From Actinomycetota bacterium (GTDB lineage: Bacteria > Actinomycetota > Acidimicrobiia > Acidimicrobiales > Poriferisodalaceae), in the NCBI GenBank assembly GCA_002724355.1, contig PBOM01000056.1, positions 16,696 through 56,325 of the forward strand: a stretch of 39,630 bases of DNA, given 5' to 3'. The notes below the pieces were generated by a model. The model saw nothing but the letters and a program-made list of their open reading frames with translations. It had not been told where the DNA came from and did not search any database. How positions within the stretch are numbered: position 1 is the stretch's first letter; each line of letters opens with the position of its first letter. A program made the position numbers and the translations under genes. Of the stretch, positions 1-8,171 are shown in pieces.

Positions 1-12
1 GTCTTGACAGGG

Positions 13-363
13 ATGGCTAAGCGGACCCTCAAGGACGTCAACACCATGTCGGTGGCAACTCCCGAGGATGTCGACACCCTGCTTGCCGCAGTCACTGATT
101 TGGGGTCTTCTGGGCAAAATGCAGGCGTAGCCGGAGAACACCTGTATGTCACAGAGCGCCTTGTGGTAAGCCCTTGCGCTGGAATCTTCTCTCCGAAAGA
201 GGGGCTTCAGACAGACCAGTTAGTCAATGTTGGTGATGTGGTGGGCTGGGTCGCGGAAGAGGAAGTACGATCCCCATTTGCTGGACTGCTCATGGAGTTC
301 ATGGCGTTAGATAGTGAACGGGTAACCGCCAGGCAACCAATAGCCTGGCTCCGAACGAGATAG
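13..363 (+). CDS. Biotinyl/lipoyl-like carrier-fold protein lacking the attachment lysine
   Basis: The C-terminal half (about residues 48-115) reads like the two half-repeats of a biotinyl/lipoyl hammerhead: a VVSPCAGIF strand, a VNVGDVVGWV strand, then VRSPFAGLL and QPIAWL. True AccB carriers have an (E)AMKM hairpin between the halves; here VAEEEVRSP follows directly, so no modifiable lysine is visible. It lies 11 bases upstream of fabH and is probably in one operon with the fatty-acid genes, so a role linked to acetyl-CoA carboxylase is possible but inferred. The frame is open to the window edge. ATG at 13 is taken as start; TTG at 4, ATG at 46 or a start outside the window are alternatives. 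Confidence 0.6.
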   Translation: MAKRTLKDVNTMSVATPEDVDTLLAAVTDLGSSGQNAGVAGEHLYVTERLVVSPCAGIFSPKEGLQTDQLVNVGDVVGWVAEEEVRSPFAGLLMEFMALDSERVTARQPIAWLRTR

Positions 364-374
364 GCAACGAGTAA

Positions 375-1319
375 ATGACCTCCACCGCGATATCTGGAGC
401 CCGGATTCTTTCTGTAGGCACGGCTCTTCCAGAAAAGGTCTTAACCAATAAGGACCTCGAGCAGATGGTGGACACGAGCCACGAGTGGATCGTTGAACGC
501 TCTGGCATCCATGAGCGGCGAATCGGCGGAACGACAGCCGATCTTGCTGCCAACGCTGGCCGGGTTGCAATTGAGCGGGCCGGTATTGATCCGGCAACAA
601 TCGATTTATTGATTCTCGCAACGACAAGTCCCGATCGAAGAGTCCCTGCCTCAGCTTCAACAGTCCAAGAGATCCTGGGTTTGCAATGCGGTGCCATGGA
701 TCTCAACGCAGCATGCTCTGGATTTGTTTATGCGCTGGTTGCCGCTCATGGGTTTATCGAAATGGGGCACAGGCGGGTTTTGATTATCGGTGCTGAGACT
801 CTCTCACGGATGACCGACTGGACAGATCGAACTACTTGCATCTTGTTTGCCGACGGCGCCGGGGCAGCCATAGTAGAAAAAACTGACGGCCCCGGAGATC
901 TCCATGGCTGGCACGTCGACAGTAACGGATCGTTAGAAGAAGCACTCTTTTGCGAGTTCGATGGAAAAATTGAGATGGCGGGCCAGGCCATCTTTAAGAA
1001 CGCTGTTCTGGCTATGGAGAACGCGGCCCGCAAATCTTTGGCTATGGCTGACATGTCCGCAGACCAAATCGATCTTGTCGTACCACATCAAGCCAACGTT
1101 CGAATCGTTGAAGCCTCATGTAAGCGCCTGGGAATACCCTACGAAAAAACCTCAATGGTGATCCATCGAACCGGCAACACCTCGTCGGCTTCTATCCCTT
1201 TGGCGCTTGAAGATGCTTGGGCAGGTGGGCGTGTGAACCAAGGAGACAACATTCTTCTTGTTGGGTTCGGGGCGGGTATGACTTCTGCTGCGGCAGTCAT
1301 TACCTGGGATGGCATATGA
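375..1319 (+). CDS. fabH: Beta-ketoacyl-ACP synthase III (KAS III)
   Basis: FabH condenses acetyl-CoA (or a branched starter) with malonyl-ACP to begin type II fatty-acid synthesis in the cytosol. The 314-residue length is normal. The Cys-His-Asn triad is complete: Cys114 in LNAACSGFVYA, His238 in VVPHQANVRI and Asn268 in RTGNTSSAS. The C-terminal GFGAGMTSAAAVITW segment is also typical. The stop TGA overlaps the start of fabG as ATGA, so the two are translationally coupled. ATG at 375 gives the usual N-terminus before ILSVGTALPE. Starter preference (acetyl or branched) cannot be told from the sequence. Confidence 0.96.
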   Translation: MTSTAISGARILSVGTALPEKVLTNKDLEQMVDTSHEWIVERSGIHERRIGGTTADLAANAGRVAIERAGIDPATIDLLILATTSPDRRVPASASTVQEILGLQCGAMDLNAACSGFVYALVAAHGFIEMGHRRVLIIGAETLSRMTDWTDRTTCILFADGAGAAIVEKTDGPGDLHGWHVDSNGSLEEALFCEFDGKIEMAGQAIFKNAVLAMENAARKSLAMADMSADQIDLVVPHQANVRIVEASCKRLGIPYEKTSMVIHRTGNTSSASIPLALEDAWAGGRVNQGDNILLVGFGAGMTSAAAVITWDGI

Positions 1320-2029
1320 GTCAGACTCGAACGGTTGTTGTGACCGGCGGCAATAGGGGTATCGGACTTGCTACGGCGAAACGTTTCGCCGAACTTGGAC
1401 ACCGGGTGGCAATTACTGCCCGGGATCCGGGACACATCGACGATCAAATTTTGGCGGTGTCTTGTGATCAAACAGACTCCAATGCTGTCGACGCCGCGTT
1501 TGAGGAAATTGAGTCGAATCTAGGAGCGGTCGAAATTCTGGTCGCCAATGCCGGAATTACGCGCGACCAGCTGATGCTGCGCATGTCCGATGACGACTTT
1601 TCTGCTGTAATCGAAACCAACCTCACCGGTTCGTACAGAATGGCTCGACGAGCAGCACGCCCCATGCTCAGAGCCCGCTGGGGCCGTCTCATCTTCGTTT
1701 CTTCAGTAGTCGGATTATTAGGTTCCGCAGGACAAGTTAACTACTCAGCCAGCAAAGCCGGGCTGATCGGAATGGCTCGTTCCATGGCTCGGGAACTTGG
1801 CTCGAGAAACATCACTGCCAACGTTCTCTCGCCCGGCCCAGTCGAAACCGAGATGTTTGCCGCCTTAACTGAAGAGCAACAGGCAACTATTACTGAGCAG
1901 GTGCCACTCAATCGAGTCGCCCAACCAGAGGAAATAGCTGAAACCATCACCTTTTTGGCGTCTGACTCGGCGGCCTACATAACAGGTGCAGTAATTCCAA
2001 TTGATGGTGGACTAGGCATGGGGCATTGA
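1316..2029 (+). CDS. fabG: 3-oxoacyl-ACP reductase
   Basis: A short-chain dehydrogenase of 237 residues that reduces 3-oxoacyl-ACP with NADPH. Visible motifs are the Rossmann TGGNRGIG near residue 10, VANAGITRDQLM near residue 77, the active-site Ser130 region, and YSASK with Tyr143 and Lys147. The end IPIDGGLGMGH is characteristic of FabG. The open frame extends 33 codons upstream into fabH, but ATG at 1316 overlapping the fabH stop (ATGA) gives the canonical short N-terminus and is the right start. Being between fabH and acpP makes FabG a safer name than a generic SDR. Confidence 0.95.
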   Translation: MSQTRTVVVTGGNRGIGLATAKRFAELGHRVAITARDPGHIDDQILAVSCDQTDSNAVDAAFEEIESNLGAVEILVANAGITRDQLMLRMSDDDFSAVIETNLTGSYRMARRAARPMLRARWGRLIFVSSVVGLLGSAGQVNYSASKAGLIGMARSMARELGSRNITANVLSPGPVETEMFAALTEEQQATITEQVPLNRVAQPEEIAETITFLASDSAAYITGAVIPIDGGLGMGH

Positions 2030-2040
2030 CCCATAGGCTC

Positions 2041-2046
2041 TACACT
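2041..2046 (+). promoter_or_regulatory. acpP: Possible -10 box for acpP-fabF
   Basis: TACACT lies in the 48-base gap after fabG. Transcription from about 2053 would give a leader of some 25 bases containing the AAGGA ribosome site (2066-2070) before the acpP ATG. No convincing -35 box at normal spacing; a TTGACC at 2026 is only 9 bases away, which is too close. Confidence 0.3.
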
Positions 2047-2077
2047 TCGCATTGTCCCATGACACAAGGAATACCCA

Positions 2078-2311
2078 ATGAGTGACAACTTCGAGAGATT
2101 CAAGAACTGCGCCGTAGAGGTGCTTGCAGTGGATGCTTCCGCCGTAACCCCCGAGGCCAGTTTCGCAGATGACCTTGACGCAGACAGTCTTGACTTAGTC
2201 GAGTTAGTGATGGCTCTGGAAGAAGAGTTTGACATCAGCGTTGAAGAAGAGGAACTGTCCGACGTCGCGACCGTAGGCGACGCTGTGGCTCTGGTTGAGT
2301 CGAAACTGTGA
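2078..2311 (+). CDS. acpP: Acyl carrier protein
   Basis: A 77-residue acidic helical protein that carries growing acyl chains on 4'-phosphopantetheine. The attachment site is Ser37 in [10 protein letters not shown], the standard DSL motif. Length, acidity and the [12 protein letters not shown] helix all fit AcpP. An AAGGA Shine-Dalgarno sits 7 bases before the ATG. The stop overlaps the GTG of fabF (GTGA), a classic acpP-fabF pair. Unlike fabH-fabG, it follows a 48-base gap, so it may have its own promoter. Confidence 0.97.
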   Translation: MSDNFERFKNCAVEVLAVDASAVTPEASFADDLDADSLDLVELVMALEEEFDISVEEEELSDVATVGDAVALVESKL

Positions 2312-3486
2312 CCGAAAGGCGCAGGGTCGCTATCGTCGGCCTAGGGGTCGTTTCCTGCGCTGGTACCGGTCTTGAAGCGTTCTGGAAGGGATTGAACTCG
2401 GAGCCGCCGGAGGGCGAACGACGAGTCCATGACTTTGACCCGCTTCCTTATTACGAAAACCCTAAGGAAGCGCGAAGAGCGGATCGATCGCAGCAAATGG
2501 CAACAGCCACAGCGGCAATGGCCATTGAAGATGCCGGCGAGCTTGAGACTGACCCGGACCGGTGCGGCGTGATCTATGCGACTGGCGTCGGAGGGTTACA
2601 AACGTTCGAAGAGCAGGTCATAGTTCATGATCGCAAAGGTGCTCGACGCGTTTCACCTTTCATGGTGCCAATGATCATGCCCAACGCGCCCGGCGCGGCG
2701 ATTTCTATGCGCTTCGGCCTCCAAGGCCCAAACGAAACGATCACGACAGCATGCGCTGCGAGTACCCATGCTCTCGGTTACGCAGCGCGGCTCATTCAGA
2801 TGGGGTATGCCGATGTCATCGTTTCGGGCGGAACCGAATCTGTTATGTCTCCTGTAGGCATGGCCGGTTTTCAGAATATGACTGCTTTGTCTTCGTCGGG
2901 AAGATCTATGCCCTTTGACAAAGATCGCGATGGCTTCATGATGACCGAAGGATCAGCGACTCTCATTCTTGAGGAAATGACGTCGGCGCAGTCACGGGGC
3001 GCTCGTATCTACGGAGAGATTTTGGGATCGGGGTCCAATGCCGATGCTCATCACATAACGGCTCCATCCCCGGGAGGAAACGGCGCGCTTCGATGCATGC
3101 AGATGGCTATCGAGGATGCCGGCCTTATGCCTTCCGACATTGCTTCGGTGAACGCTCACGGAACTTCGACCCCTCTCAATGACGCTGCTGAAGCTGAAGC
3201 CCTCTCTAAGTTATTTGGTGACGACGGCCCTCCGGTAACTTCCACCAAGGGCGTGACTGGGCATGCGCTGGGGGCAGCGGGAGCACTGGAGGCTACTGCC
3301 GTACTGCTTTCCTTTGCCCACAAATCGATCCCACCAACTGCCGGTCACACAACTGCTGACCCTGAGATGGCTAGCTTCAATCTCGTGTCAGGAGCACCGC
3401 AGGCCTGGGAACCAGGTCCGTCTCTATCTAATTCCTTCGGTTTCGGTGGACATAATGGTTCTGTTGTCCTTTCCCCCGTCGAGTAA
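2308..3486 (+). CDS. fabF: Beta-ketoacyl-ACP synthase II (KAS II)
   Basis: The elongating condensing enzyme of type II fatty-acid synthesis. The 392 residues carry the Cys-His-His triad: Cys149 in [11 protein letters not shown], His284 in [12 protein letters not shown] and His319 in [13 protein letters not shown]. The C-terminal [13 protein letters not shown] is diagnostic. It starts at GTG 2308 overlapping the acpP stop. It ends 7 bases before the end of the convergent azlD, with no obvious terminator hairpin between. It is slightly shorter than the usual 410-415 residues, mainly at the N-terminal and early loop regions. Confidence 0.96.
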   Translation: MTERRRVAIVGLGVVSCAGTGLEAFWKGLNSEPPEGERRVHDFDPLPYYENPKEARRADRSQQMATATAAMAIEDAGELETDPDRCGVIYATGVGGLQTFEEQVIVHDRKGARRVSPFMVPMIMPNAPGAAISMRFGLQGPNETITTACAASTHALGYAARLIQMGYADVIVSGGTESVMSPVGMAGFQNMTALSSSGRSMPFDKDRDGFMMTEGSATLILEEMTSAQSRGARIYGEILGSGSNADAHHITAPSPGGNGALRCMQMAIEDAGLMPSDIASVNAHGTSTPLNDAAEAEALSKLFGDDGPPVTSTKGVTGHALGAAGALEATAVLLSFAHKSIPPTAGHTTADPEMASFNLVSGAPQAWEPGPSLSNSFGFGGHNGSVVLSPVE

Positions 3487-3493
3487 GGGCGAC

Positions 3494-3793
3494 TTACAAC
3501 ACACGTAAGACCGCGGTCACAGCAGACGCGCAAATCAGTACGACCGGAAACGGCAGTCGGGCGCACGCTGCGATTCCTCCGGCTGCTACTCCCGCAGTGA
3601 CCGCTCCTATCGCGAGGGTTCCGCCGCCATCGAAGGTTTGGACCATTATCAAGCCGGACAGGGCTGCGGGAGTTAAGTTGCTTAACGCATGTCCTCCGAC
3701 TCCCGAAAGGCGAATGTGGCGGCCTGCGAAGACGCCGACTGCCTTAAAGAAATAACATCCGATCGCCAACGCCCCGATTGAGATCCACGTCAT
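3494..3793 (-). CDS. azlD: AzlD-family branched-chain amino acid transport subunit
   Basis: A 99-residue, very hydrophobic protein with about three to four membrane segments, matching the small AzlD partner. The segment NLTPAALSGLIMVQ is similar to the conserved core of the family. AzlC and AzlD together form an exporter of branched-chain amino acids or their analogues (family knowledge). The gene starts 6 bases after the azlC stop, so the pair is co-transcribed. Substrate is not determined by sequence. Confidence 0.85.
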   Translation of the reverse strand: MTWISIGALAIGCYFFKAVGVFAGRHIRLSGVGGHALSNLTPAALSGLIMVQTFDGGGTLAIGAVTAGVAAGGIAACARLPFPVVLICASAVTAVLRVL

Positions 3794-3799
3794 TTGGCG

Positions 3800-4486
3800 C
3801 TACTCGTCATCTCGTACTCCGAAGCTGGCAAAAACCACAGCACTCAAGGCTGCTAGCAGTACAGGTAAACCAGATGGCACGAAGGGAATCGTTGCCACTG
3901 CTATCGCTGCACCCAACAGTGCTGTTCGTAGTTTTTCCTTCTCCCGCACATGGGGTAATAAGAGCGCCAGAAACGCTGCGGGGAAGGCCGCATCAAGACC
4001 CCACTGTCGCGGGTTCCCGATGACTTCTCCAAGAAGAACTCCCATCAGGGTTCCAATGTTCCAGAACACGAAGACAGAAAGGCCAGTAACCCAGAAAGCT
4101 TCTTTCGCTTCTTGTGCGCTCGACTGCGCGTTCGACATGGCCGCACTTTCGTCAATTACCAACTGCGCGGCTACGAACCGGCCACCTCGTTTTCCGGGAA
4201 GTACTTGTGTAAGCGACAGCGCATAGGCGCAGTTTCGTGCCGACAAGAGAAGCGCTGTCCCTAGAGCAGATATCGGCTCTCCACCTGAGCTAGCTATTCC
4301 TACTGCAGCAAACTGAGAAGCACCTGTAAACACCAGGAGCGACATAGTCACTGCTTTAGGGCCTGAAAGTCCAGCCGAATTGGCTAATACGCCAAAGGTC
4401 ACTCCAAACGAACCGACCGCGAGCCCAAGCAAAAAACCATCACGCTGGTGGTCCTGGGACCAAAGCGCTCGCAACCGTTTAATCAC
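3800..4486 (-). CDS. azlC: AzlC-family branched-chain amino acid exporter, large subunit
   Basis: A 228-residue integral membrane protein. Typical AzlC features are the N-terminal GVTFGVLANSAGLSG, the SLLVFTGASQFAAVG motif near residue 50, the LLLSARNCAYALSLTQVL segment and a following DESAAM stretch. Together with AzlD it should export branched-chain amino acids. The start is GTG at 4486, 16 bases after the fabZ stop, and no strong Shine-Dalgarno is seen. It appears to be third in the bcp-fabZ-azlC-azlD unit, which has no obvious functional link to redox or lipid genes. Confidence 0.88.
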   Translation of the reverse strand: MIKRLRALWSQDHQRDGFLLGLAVGSFGVTFGVLANSAGLSGPKAVTMSLLVFTGASQFAAVGIASSGGEPISALGTALLLSARNCAYALSLTQVLPGKRGGRFVAAQLVIDESAAMSNAQSSAQEAKEAFWVTGLSVFVFWNIGTLMGVLLGEVIGNPRQWGLDAAFPAAFLALLLPHVREKEKLRTALLGAAIAVATIPFVPSGLPVLLAALSAVVFASFGVRDDE

Positions 4487-4502
4487 GTGCGGAACTCGTC
4501 GA

Positions 4503-4940
4503 CTACAGGTCAGAAGCTTCTGCGATCACGAACATCATGTCAGCCTCGCAAGCCACCTCGCCGCCGACGGACGCAATACCAGAAGCTCGGCCGGCCATCC
4601 GGGACATACGTCCCAACTGCGCCACCAACGTCAACGTTTCGCCTGGCAGGACCTGTCGCCGAAAACGTGCTTTGTCGATTCCCCCAAACAGAGGAAGCTT
4701 TCCGGAGAAATCCCCATCGCTCAGCGCCGCTAAGCCTGCGGTCTGCGCAAGTGCCTCTACCATCAGAACGCCCGGCAGGGTCGGCCGGCCCGGAAAGTGT
4801 CCGGCAAAGAAACTCTCATCGCCACTCAAATGCCATAACGCCGTGCAGGACACCCCCGGTTCCAGTTCGACGATTTCGTCACAGAATAGGAAGGGAGACC
4901 GGTGAGCAAGAAGCTCTGCGGGGTCGGGATAGCTACTCAT
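4503..4940 (-). CDS. fabZ: 3-hydroxyacyl-ACP dehydratase, FabZ-like hot-dog protein
   Basis: A hot-dog fold dehydratase of 145 residues. Active-site residues are His48 in FFAGHFPGRPTLPGV and Glu62 in MVEALAQTAG, both as in FabZ. It would dehydrate 3-hydroxyacyl-ACP, completing the FabH/FabG/FabF cycle encoded nearby on the other strand. The frame extends further up, but ATG at 4940 overlapping the bcp stop gives the normal N-terminus ahead of LLAHRSPFLFCDEI. It shares a transcript with bcp and azlCD. Assignment to FabZ rather than FabA rests on length and motif. Confidence 0.9.
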   Translation of the reverse strand: MSSYPDPAELLAHRSPFLFCDEIVELEPGVSCTALWHLSGDESFFAGHFPGRPTLPGVLMVEALAQTAGLAALSDGDFSGKLPLFGGIDKARFRRQVLPGETLTLVAQLGRMSRMAGRASGIASVGGEVACEADMMFVIAEASDL

Positions 4941-5394
4941 TAAGTTCGTCCAATGCTTCCAACAATTCAGGTGCTGTCGCACCAGGTGAAATTTTCAACC
5001 AACTCTTCTCAATTCGACCGGTCGGAGAAATCAAAAACATGGACCGGGTAATTCCTTCATATTCTCGGCCATATAGCTTCTTCGGACCATAAACACCGTA
5101 CTTTTTTGCGACCTTACTGGTCGGATCGGATAGAAGTGGGTAGCTGAAATTGTGCTTCTCATCCCACTGCGCTTGTTTGTCAGGTGCATCGGCACTTACC
5201 CCGACCACGATGGTGTTCTCCAAACGGGGCAGCACATCGCGGAGGCCACTGGCTTGTTGGGTGCAACCGGATGTGTTTGCTTTGGGATAGAAGAACAGCG
5301 CTACGCGGCAATTAGTTTGGTCCGTCAAACGCCATTTGTTTTTGTACTGATCGAGAAGTGTGAAAGTTGGGGCACGATCGCCGGGCTGCAACAT
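4933..5394 (-). CDS. bcp: Peroxiredoxin, Bcp/PrxQ type, lacking the usual resolving cysteine
   Basis: A thioredoxin-fold peroxidase (153 residues) that reduces hydroperoxides. The peroxidatic Cys44 is in FYPKANTSGCTQQASG; the common resolving cysteine five residues later is Ser49 here. Another cysteine, Cys29, precedes the motif and might or might not substitute. The 1-Cys or atypical 2-Cys form is known in this family. The gene opens the bcp-fabZ-azlCD unit and has a leaderless-type promoter (TAGGTT ending 6 bases before the ATG). Confidence 0.93.
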   Translation of the reverse strand: MLQPGDRAPTFTLLDQYKNKWRLTDQTNCRVALFFYPKANTSGCTQQASGLRDVLPRLENTIVVGVSADAPDKQAQWDEKHNFSYPLLSDPTSKVAKKYGVYGPKKLYGREYEGITRSMFLISPTGRIEKSWLKISPGATAPELLEALDELNE

Positions 5395-5400
5395 TTAGCC

Positions 5401-5406
5401 AACCTA
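5401..5406 (-). promoter_or_regulatory. bcp: Leaderless-type -10 box of bcp
   Basis: On the minus strand TAGGTT ends exactly 6 bases before the bcp ATG (5394), so the transcript would start at or next to the start codon. The same hexamer and spacing are found before trpB. No clear -35. Confidence 0.55.
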
Positions 5407-5444
5407 GCCACCTAAATCAGTTGGTAGACACTTCAAATAGGTAA

Positions 5445-5813
5445 TTAGTTATTTCTAGCTGCGAAGAAGCCAACTCGTATATGAGCTAAGACCGCCTCAA
5501 TTTCTTCTTCCGATAATCCCGCCCCGAACCCGGGCATTGAGCGGCGGCCACGCTCAATGAGGCGTCGTTGCTCCTCGTAAGAGTATTTATGGCCCTTGCC
5601 TATTAACGCTGGCCCAAAACTACCTGAACCGTCCGAACCGTGACATGCGGCACAGCTATCTCGGTAGACATCAGCCCCCAGGACCATGACTTGCTGGCTG
5701 TAATCCTCCTCTGTCGGACCCTTCGATGCCCAGTCAGTTCGGTCGATGCATGCAGCGCAGCAAAGGGCAAGTGCCAGGAGCGCTGGAGTTAGACGGAACA
5801 AGGTGCTTCTCAT
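5445..5813 (-). CDS. Class I cytochrome c, probable lipoprotein
   Basis: A 122-residue exported single-heme protein. The N-terminus is a signal sequence (MRSTLFRLTPALLALALC) followed by CAAC, suggesting lipidation at Cys19 or Cys22. The heme site is CAACH (Cys54, Cys57, His58) and Met93 in RRSMPGFG is the likely second axial ligand. It should carry electrons at the outer face of the membrane, and the partner oxidase is not in the window. Its ATG overlaps the stop of the upstream HIT-like gene (ATGA), placing it at the end of the trp transcript. Confidence 0.88.
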   Translation of the reverse strand: MRSTLFRLTPALLALALCCAACIDRTDWASKGPTEEDYSQQVMVLGADVYRDSCAACHGSDGSGSFGPALIGKGHKYSYEEQRRLIERGRRSMPGFGAGLSEEEIEAVLAHIRVGFFAARNN

Positions 5814-6175
5814 TTAAGGGGCGCCCGTTCTCCACCAACTCCTGAATACTTACTTGGGATTTCAGTCCAACGACGAGAAAGCCACTGAGGATCGCGCCAA
5901 TGCGCATGAAAATGCTCCGGTACCTGACGCATTGTGCGGTCGATCGCCCCGACTCCTTCGCCGAACCTTTCTACAGCCGCTTCTTCTAAGCGTTGAAGCA
6001 TCCAGGCGACTTCTTGCTCACTGGGTTGAGTGCCGTGAGACTTCCATACAACCATGGGCGTGGAACAGGCCTCACAGTCAGCTACCCAACACACCTCATC
6101 TTCGTAGTACCAATGGGTGAATCGCGCAGCTTCACAAAGTTCGCAATCGTCAGCCATATGGTCGGTCACTGGCAC
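5810..6175 (-). CDS. HIT-like protein with CxxC pairs
   Basis: A 121-residue protein containing HFHAHWR (residues 88-94), which fits the HIT nucleotide-hydrolase pattern H-x-H-x-H-x-x, and an N-terminal CELC (11-14) plus CEAC (34-37) that could bind zinc, as in some HIT proteins. It is shorter than most HIT hydrolases, so the activity is uncertain. It follows trpA by 5 bases and overlaps the cytochrome c gene. The start is ambiguous: GTG at 6175 is used here, and ATG at 6157 (just before CELC) is equally plausible. I do not know a role in tryptophan synthesis. Confidence 0.6.
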   Translation of the reverse strand: MPVTDHMADDCELCEAARFTHWYYEDEVCWVADCEACSTPMVVWKSHGTQPSEQEVAWMLQRLEEAAVERFGEGVGAIDRTMRQVPEHFHAHWRDPQWLSRRWTEIPSKYSGVGGERAPLK

Positions 6176-6180
6176 CTACC

Positions 6181-6972
6181 TCATCCAGCGTCGAGTGCCG
6201 CTCTATATGCGGCGACAAGATCTCCCACTCCCTCAGCTCCGCTGCCGTCAAGCAGGCGTCGCACGACCGCCGAACCGATAATGACTCCGTCAGCAACTGA
6301 ACTTGCTTCGACTGCTTGTTCTGGAGAGCCGATTCCCACTCCGGTAAGCACCGGTTTATCAGTTACTTCCTTACAGCGTTTCGCGATTTCTGTAGCGGTT
6401 GCCGCGAGAGCAGCTCTTTCTCCGGTAACGCCGAGCAACCCAACTGCATAGACGAACCCTTTAGAGGCTTCACACAGTTCAGGCAGGCGATGATCTGGGG
6501 TGGTTGGGGCTGCCAACATAATGGTCTCGATCCCCGCGTTCGCAGCCGCCTCCCGCCAGGGACCCGATTCGACCAACGGTAAATCGGGAAGAATCGCCGC
6601 GTCTATGGCCGAGTTCGCTAGCGTCGCAGCGAATCTTTCATGCCCCGGATGGTGAGCGAGGTTGTAGTAAGTCATAACAGCGTGGGGAACACCGGTATCC
6701 AAATCTGGGACTGCCGCCAAAACCGATGCCGGGGTAGCACCAGTTTCAAGAGCGGCTTGACTTGCTTGTTGGATCACTGGGCCATCCATGACGGGGTCTG
6801 AGAACGGTATTCCGATTTCAATTGCGTCAGCTCCAGCGGCTGCCGCGCTTTCAACCGCTGCCTCCCAGCCTTCATAACCCCCGGTGATGTAGGCAACAAG
6901 AAGCTTGGCTCCGCCATCTCGCCGATCGCGGAGGAACTTCTCCATGCGCCCTAGGTCCGATGGTGAGCTCAC
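6181..6972 (-). CDS. trpA: Tryptophan synthase alpha subunit
   Basis: Cleaves indole-3-glycerol phosphate to indole and glyceraldehyde 3-phosphate and passes indole to TrpB through a tunnel. The 263-residue TIM barrel has catalytic Glu52 in [10 protein letters not shown] and Asp63 in VMDGP, and the phosphate-binding region [10 protein letters not shown]. The open frame runs 39 codons further into trpB, but GTG at 6972 overlapping the trpB stop as GTGA gives the right N-terminus; ATG at 6945 is an alternative. Translational coupling to trpB fits the alpha2-beta2 complex. Confidence 0.95.
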   Translation of the reverse strand: MSSPSDLGRMEKFLRDRRDGGAKLLVAYITGGYEGWEAAVESAAAAGADAIEIGIPFSDPVMDGPVIQQASQAALETGATPASVLAAVPDLDTGVPHAVMTYYNLAHHPGHERFAATLANSAIDAAILPDLPLVESGPWREAAANAGIETIMLAAPTTPDHRLPELCEASKGFVYAVGLLGVTGERAALAATATEIAKRCKEVTDKPVLTGVGIGSPEQAVEASSVADGVIIGSAVVRRLLDGSGAEGVGDLVAAYRAALDAG

Positions 6973-8138
6973 TGAGTATTTCCCGGTCCCAACACATCCA
7001 TCATTTGGTCGACGTCTTTGTCTCCGCGCCCAGACAAGTTCAAAAGAACTACTTGCCCTTGCAGCGATGGTGCTTCGCGGACGACCCAAGCTAGGGCGTG
7101 TGCGGATTCCAAGGCTGGAATAATGCCTTCTGTCCTCGAAAGGAGTTGGAAAGCCTCTACAACTTCTTGATCTGTAACGGCGGGGTATTCAGCTCTACCG
7201 ATAGCCGATAGGTGCGCATGCTCAGGTCCGACGCCCGGATAATCAAGACCCGCCGAGATCGATTCCGCTTCTTGGACCTGCCCTACTTCGTCTTGCATCA
7301 AGTACGAGGTCATGCCATGGACCACACCGGGTACTCCTCTGCCCACGGCCGCTCCGCCCGCTGGTTCGACTCCTACTAAGCGGGCATCACTGTCAGAAAA
7401 GCCGGAGAAAATTCCCGCTGCGTTGCTTCCGCCCCCAACGCATGCAACAACCACGTCGGGCAATTTATTCATCAGTTTGAGGCATTGTTCGTGCGCCTCA
7501 TCACCTATGACGTGGTGAAATGTTCGAACCATCCAGGGATATGGGTGTGGACCCATCACCGAACCTAGGCAGTAATGCGTATGTTCAACCGTTGCGACCC
7601 AGTCGCGAAGAGCTTCGTTAACTGCATCTTTGAGTGTTTTACTGCCCGACGAGACGGTTTCGACTTCTGCGCCCAACAGTTGCATACGAAATACATTGAG
7701 TGCTTGGCGCTTCACGTCCACTTCGCCCATGTAGACCTTGCACTCCATATCCAGTAGTGCAGCCGCGGTCGCTGAAGCAACACCGTGTTGCCCAGCCCCT
7801 GTCTCGGCGACTAACCGAGATTTACCCATCCTTCGCGCAAGGAGAGCTTGCCCAATTACGTTATTGATCTTGTGAGATCCAGTGTGATTCAAATCTTCGC
7901 GCTTTAGGAGAACTCTGACCCCTAGATCTTCTGACAAGCGGTAGCACTCCGTTAAGGGCGATGGCCTGCCGCCATAGTCCCTCAAGATCGTGTGGAACTC
8001 CTCGACGAACTCAGCATCGCTCCATGCCTCTCGAAAAGCTTCCTCGAGCTCTTCACACGCAGGTATCAAAGTCTCAGGAACAAAGCGACCTCCGAAGTCG
8101 CCAAAACGTCCTTCTTTGTTCGGATCGGTCATCACCAT
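6969..8138 (-). CDS. trpB: Tryptophan synthase beta subunit
   Basis: PLP enzyme condensing indole with serine to give tryptophan. The 389 residues include the PLP lysine Lys90 in HTGSHKINN, the phosphate loop GGGSNAAG and the N-terminal [15 protein letters not shown], as in TrpB1 (the TrpA-partnered type). It lies 33 bases after trpF. The first ATG of the MVM N-terminus (8138) is chosen because a TAGGTT hexamer ends exactly 6 bases before it. So trpBA can probably be transcribed separately from trpEG-trpCF. Confidence 0.97.
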   Translation of the reverse strand: MVMTDPNKEGRFGDFGGRFVPETLIPACEELEEAFREAWSDAEFVEEFHTILRDYGGRPSPLTECYRLSEDLGVRVLLKREDLNHTGSHKINNVIGQALLARRMGKSRLVAETGAGQHGVASATAAALLDMECKVYMGEVDVKRQALNVFRMQLLGAEVETVSSGSKTLKDAVNEALRDWVATVEHTHYCLGSVMGPHPYPWMVRTFHHVIGDEAHEQCLKLMNKLPDVVVACVGGGSNAAGIFSGFSDSDARLVGVEPAGGAAVGRGVPGVVHGMTSYLMQDEVGQVQEAESISAGLDYPGVGPEHAHLSAIGRAEYPAVTDQEVVEAFQLLSRTEGIIPALESAHALAWVVREAPSLQGQVVLLNLSGRGDKDVDQMMDVLGPGNTQ

Positions 8139-8144
8139 GAGTTC

Positions 8145-8150
8145 AACCTA
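8145..8150 (-). promoter_or_regulatory. trpB: Leaderless-type -10 box of trpB
   Basis: Minus-strand TAGGTT ending 6 bases before the trpB ATG, inside the 33-base trpF-trpB gap. It is identical in sequence and spacing to the box before bcp. This suggests an internal promoter for trpBA. Confidence 0.5.
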
Positions 8151-8171
8151 TCGCCGGCAAGGCCGCAGACA

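Noticed and set aside
1217-1315. N-terminal extension of fabG
   Set aside because: It lies in another frame of fabH and adds no known domain; the ATGA overlap at 1316 gives the standard start.
2026-2031. TTGACC as -35 of acpP
   Set aside because: Only 9 bases separate it from the TACACT hexamer, which is too short for a normal promoter.
3484-3500. Terminator between convergent fabF and azlD
   Set aside because: The 7-base gap and its surroundings show no stem-loop with a T-run.
4448-5092. 214-codon plus-strand frame opposite fabZ and bcp
   Set aside because: Shadow frame: no recognisable motifs and a biased composition, while fabZ and bcp on the other strand have complete catalytic motifs.
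6973-7089. N-terminal extension of trpA
   Set aside because: It is within the trpB coding region; GTG at 6972 overlapping the trpB stop is the natural start.
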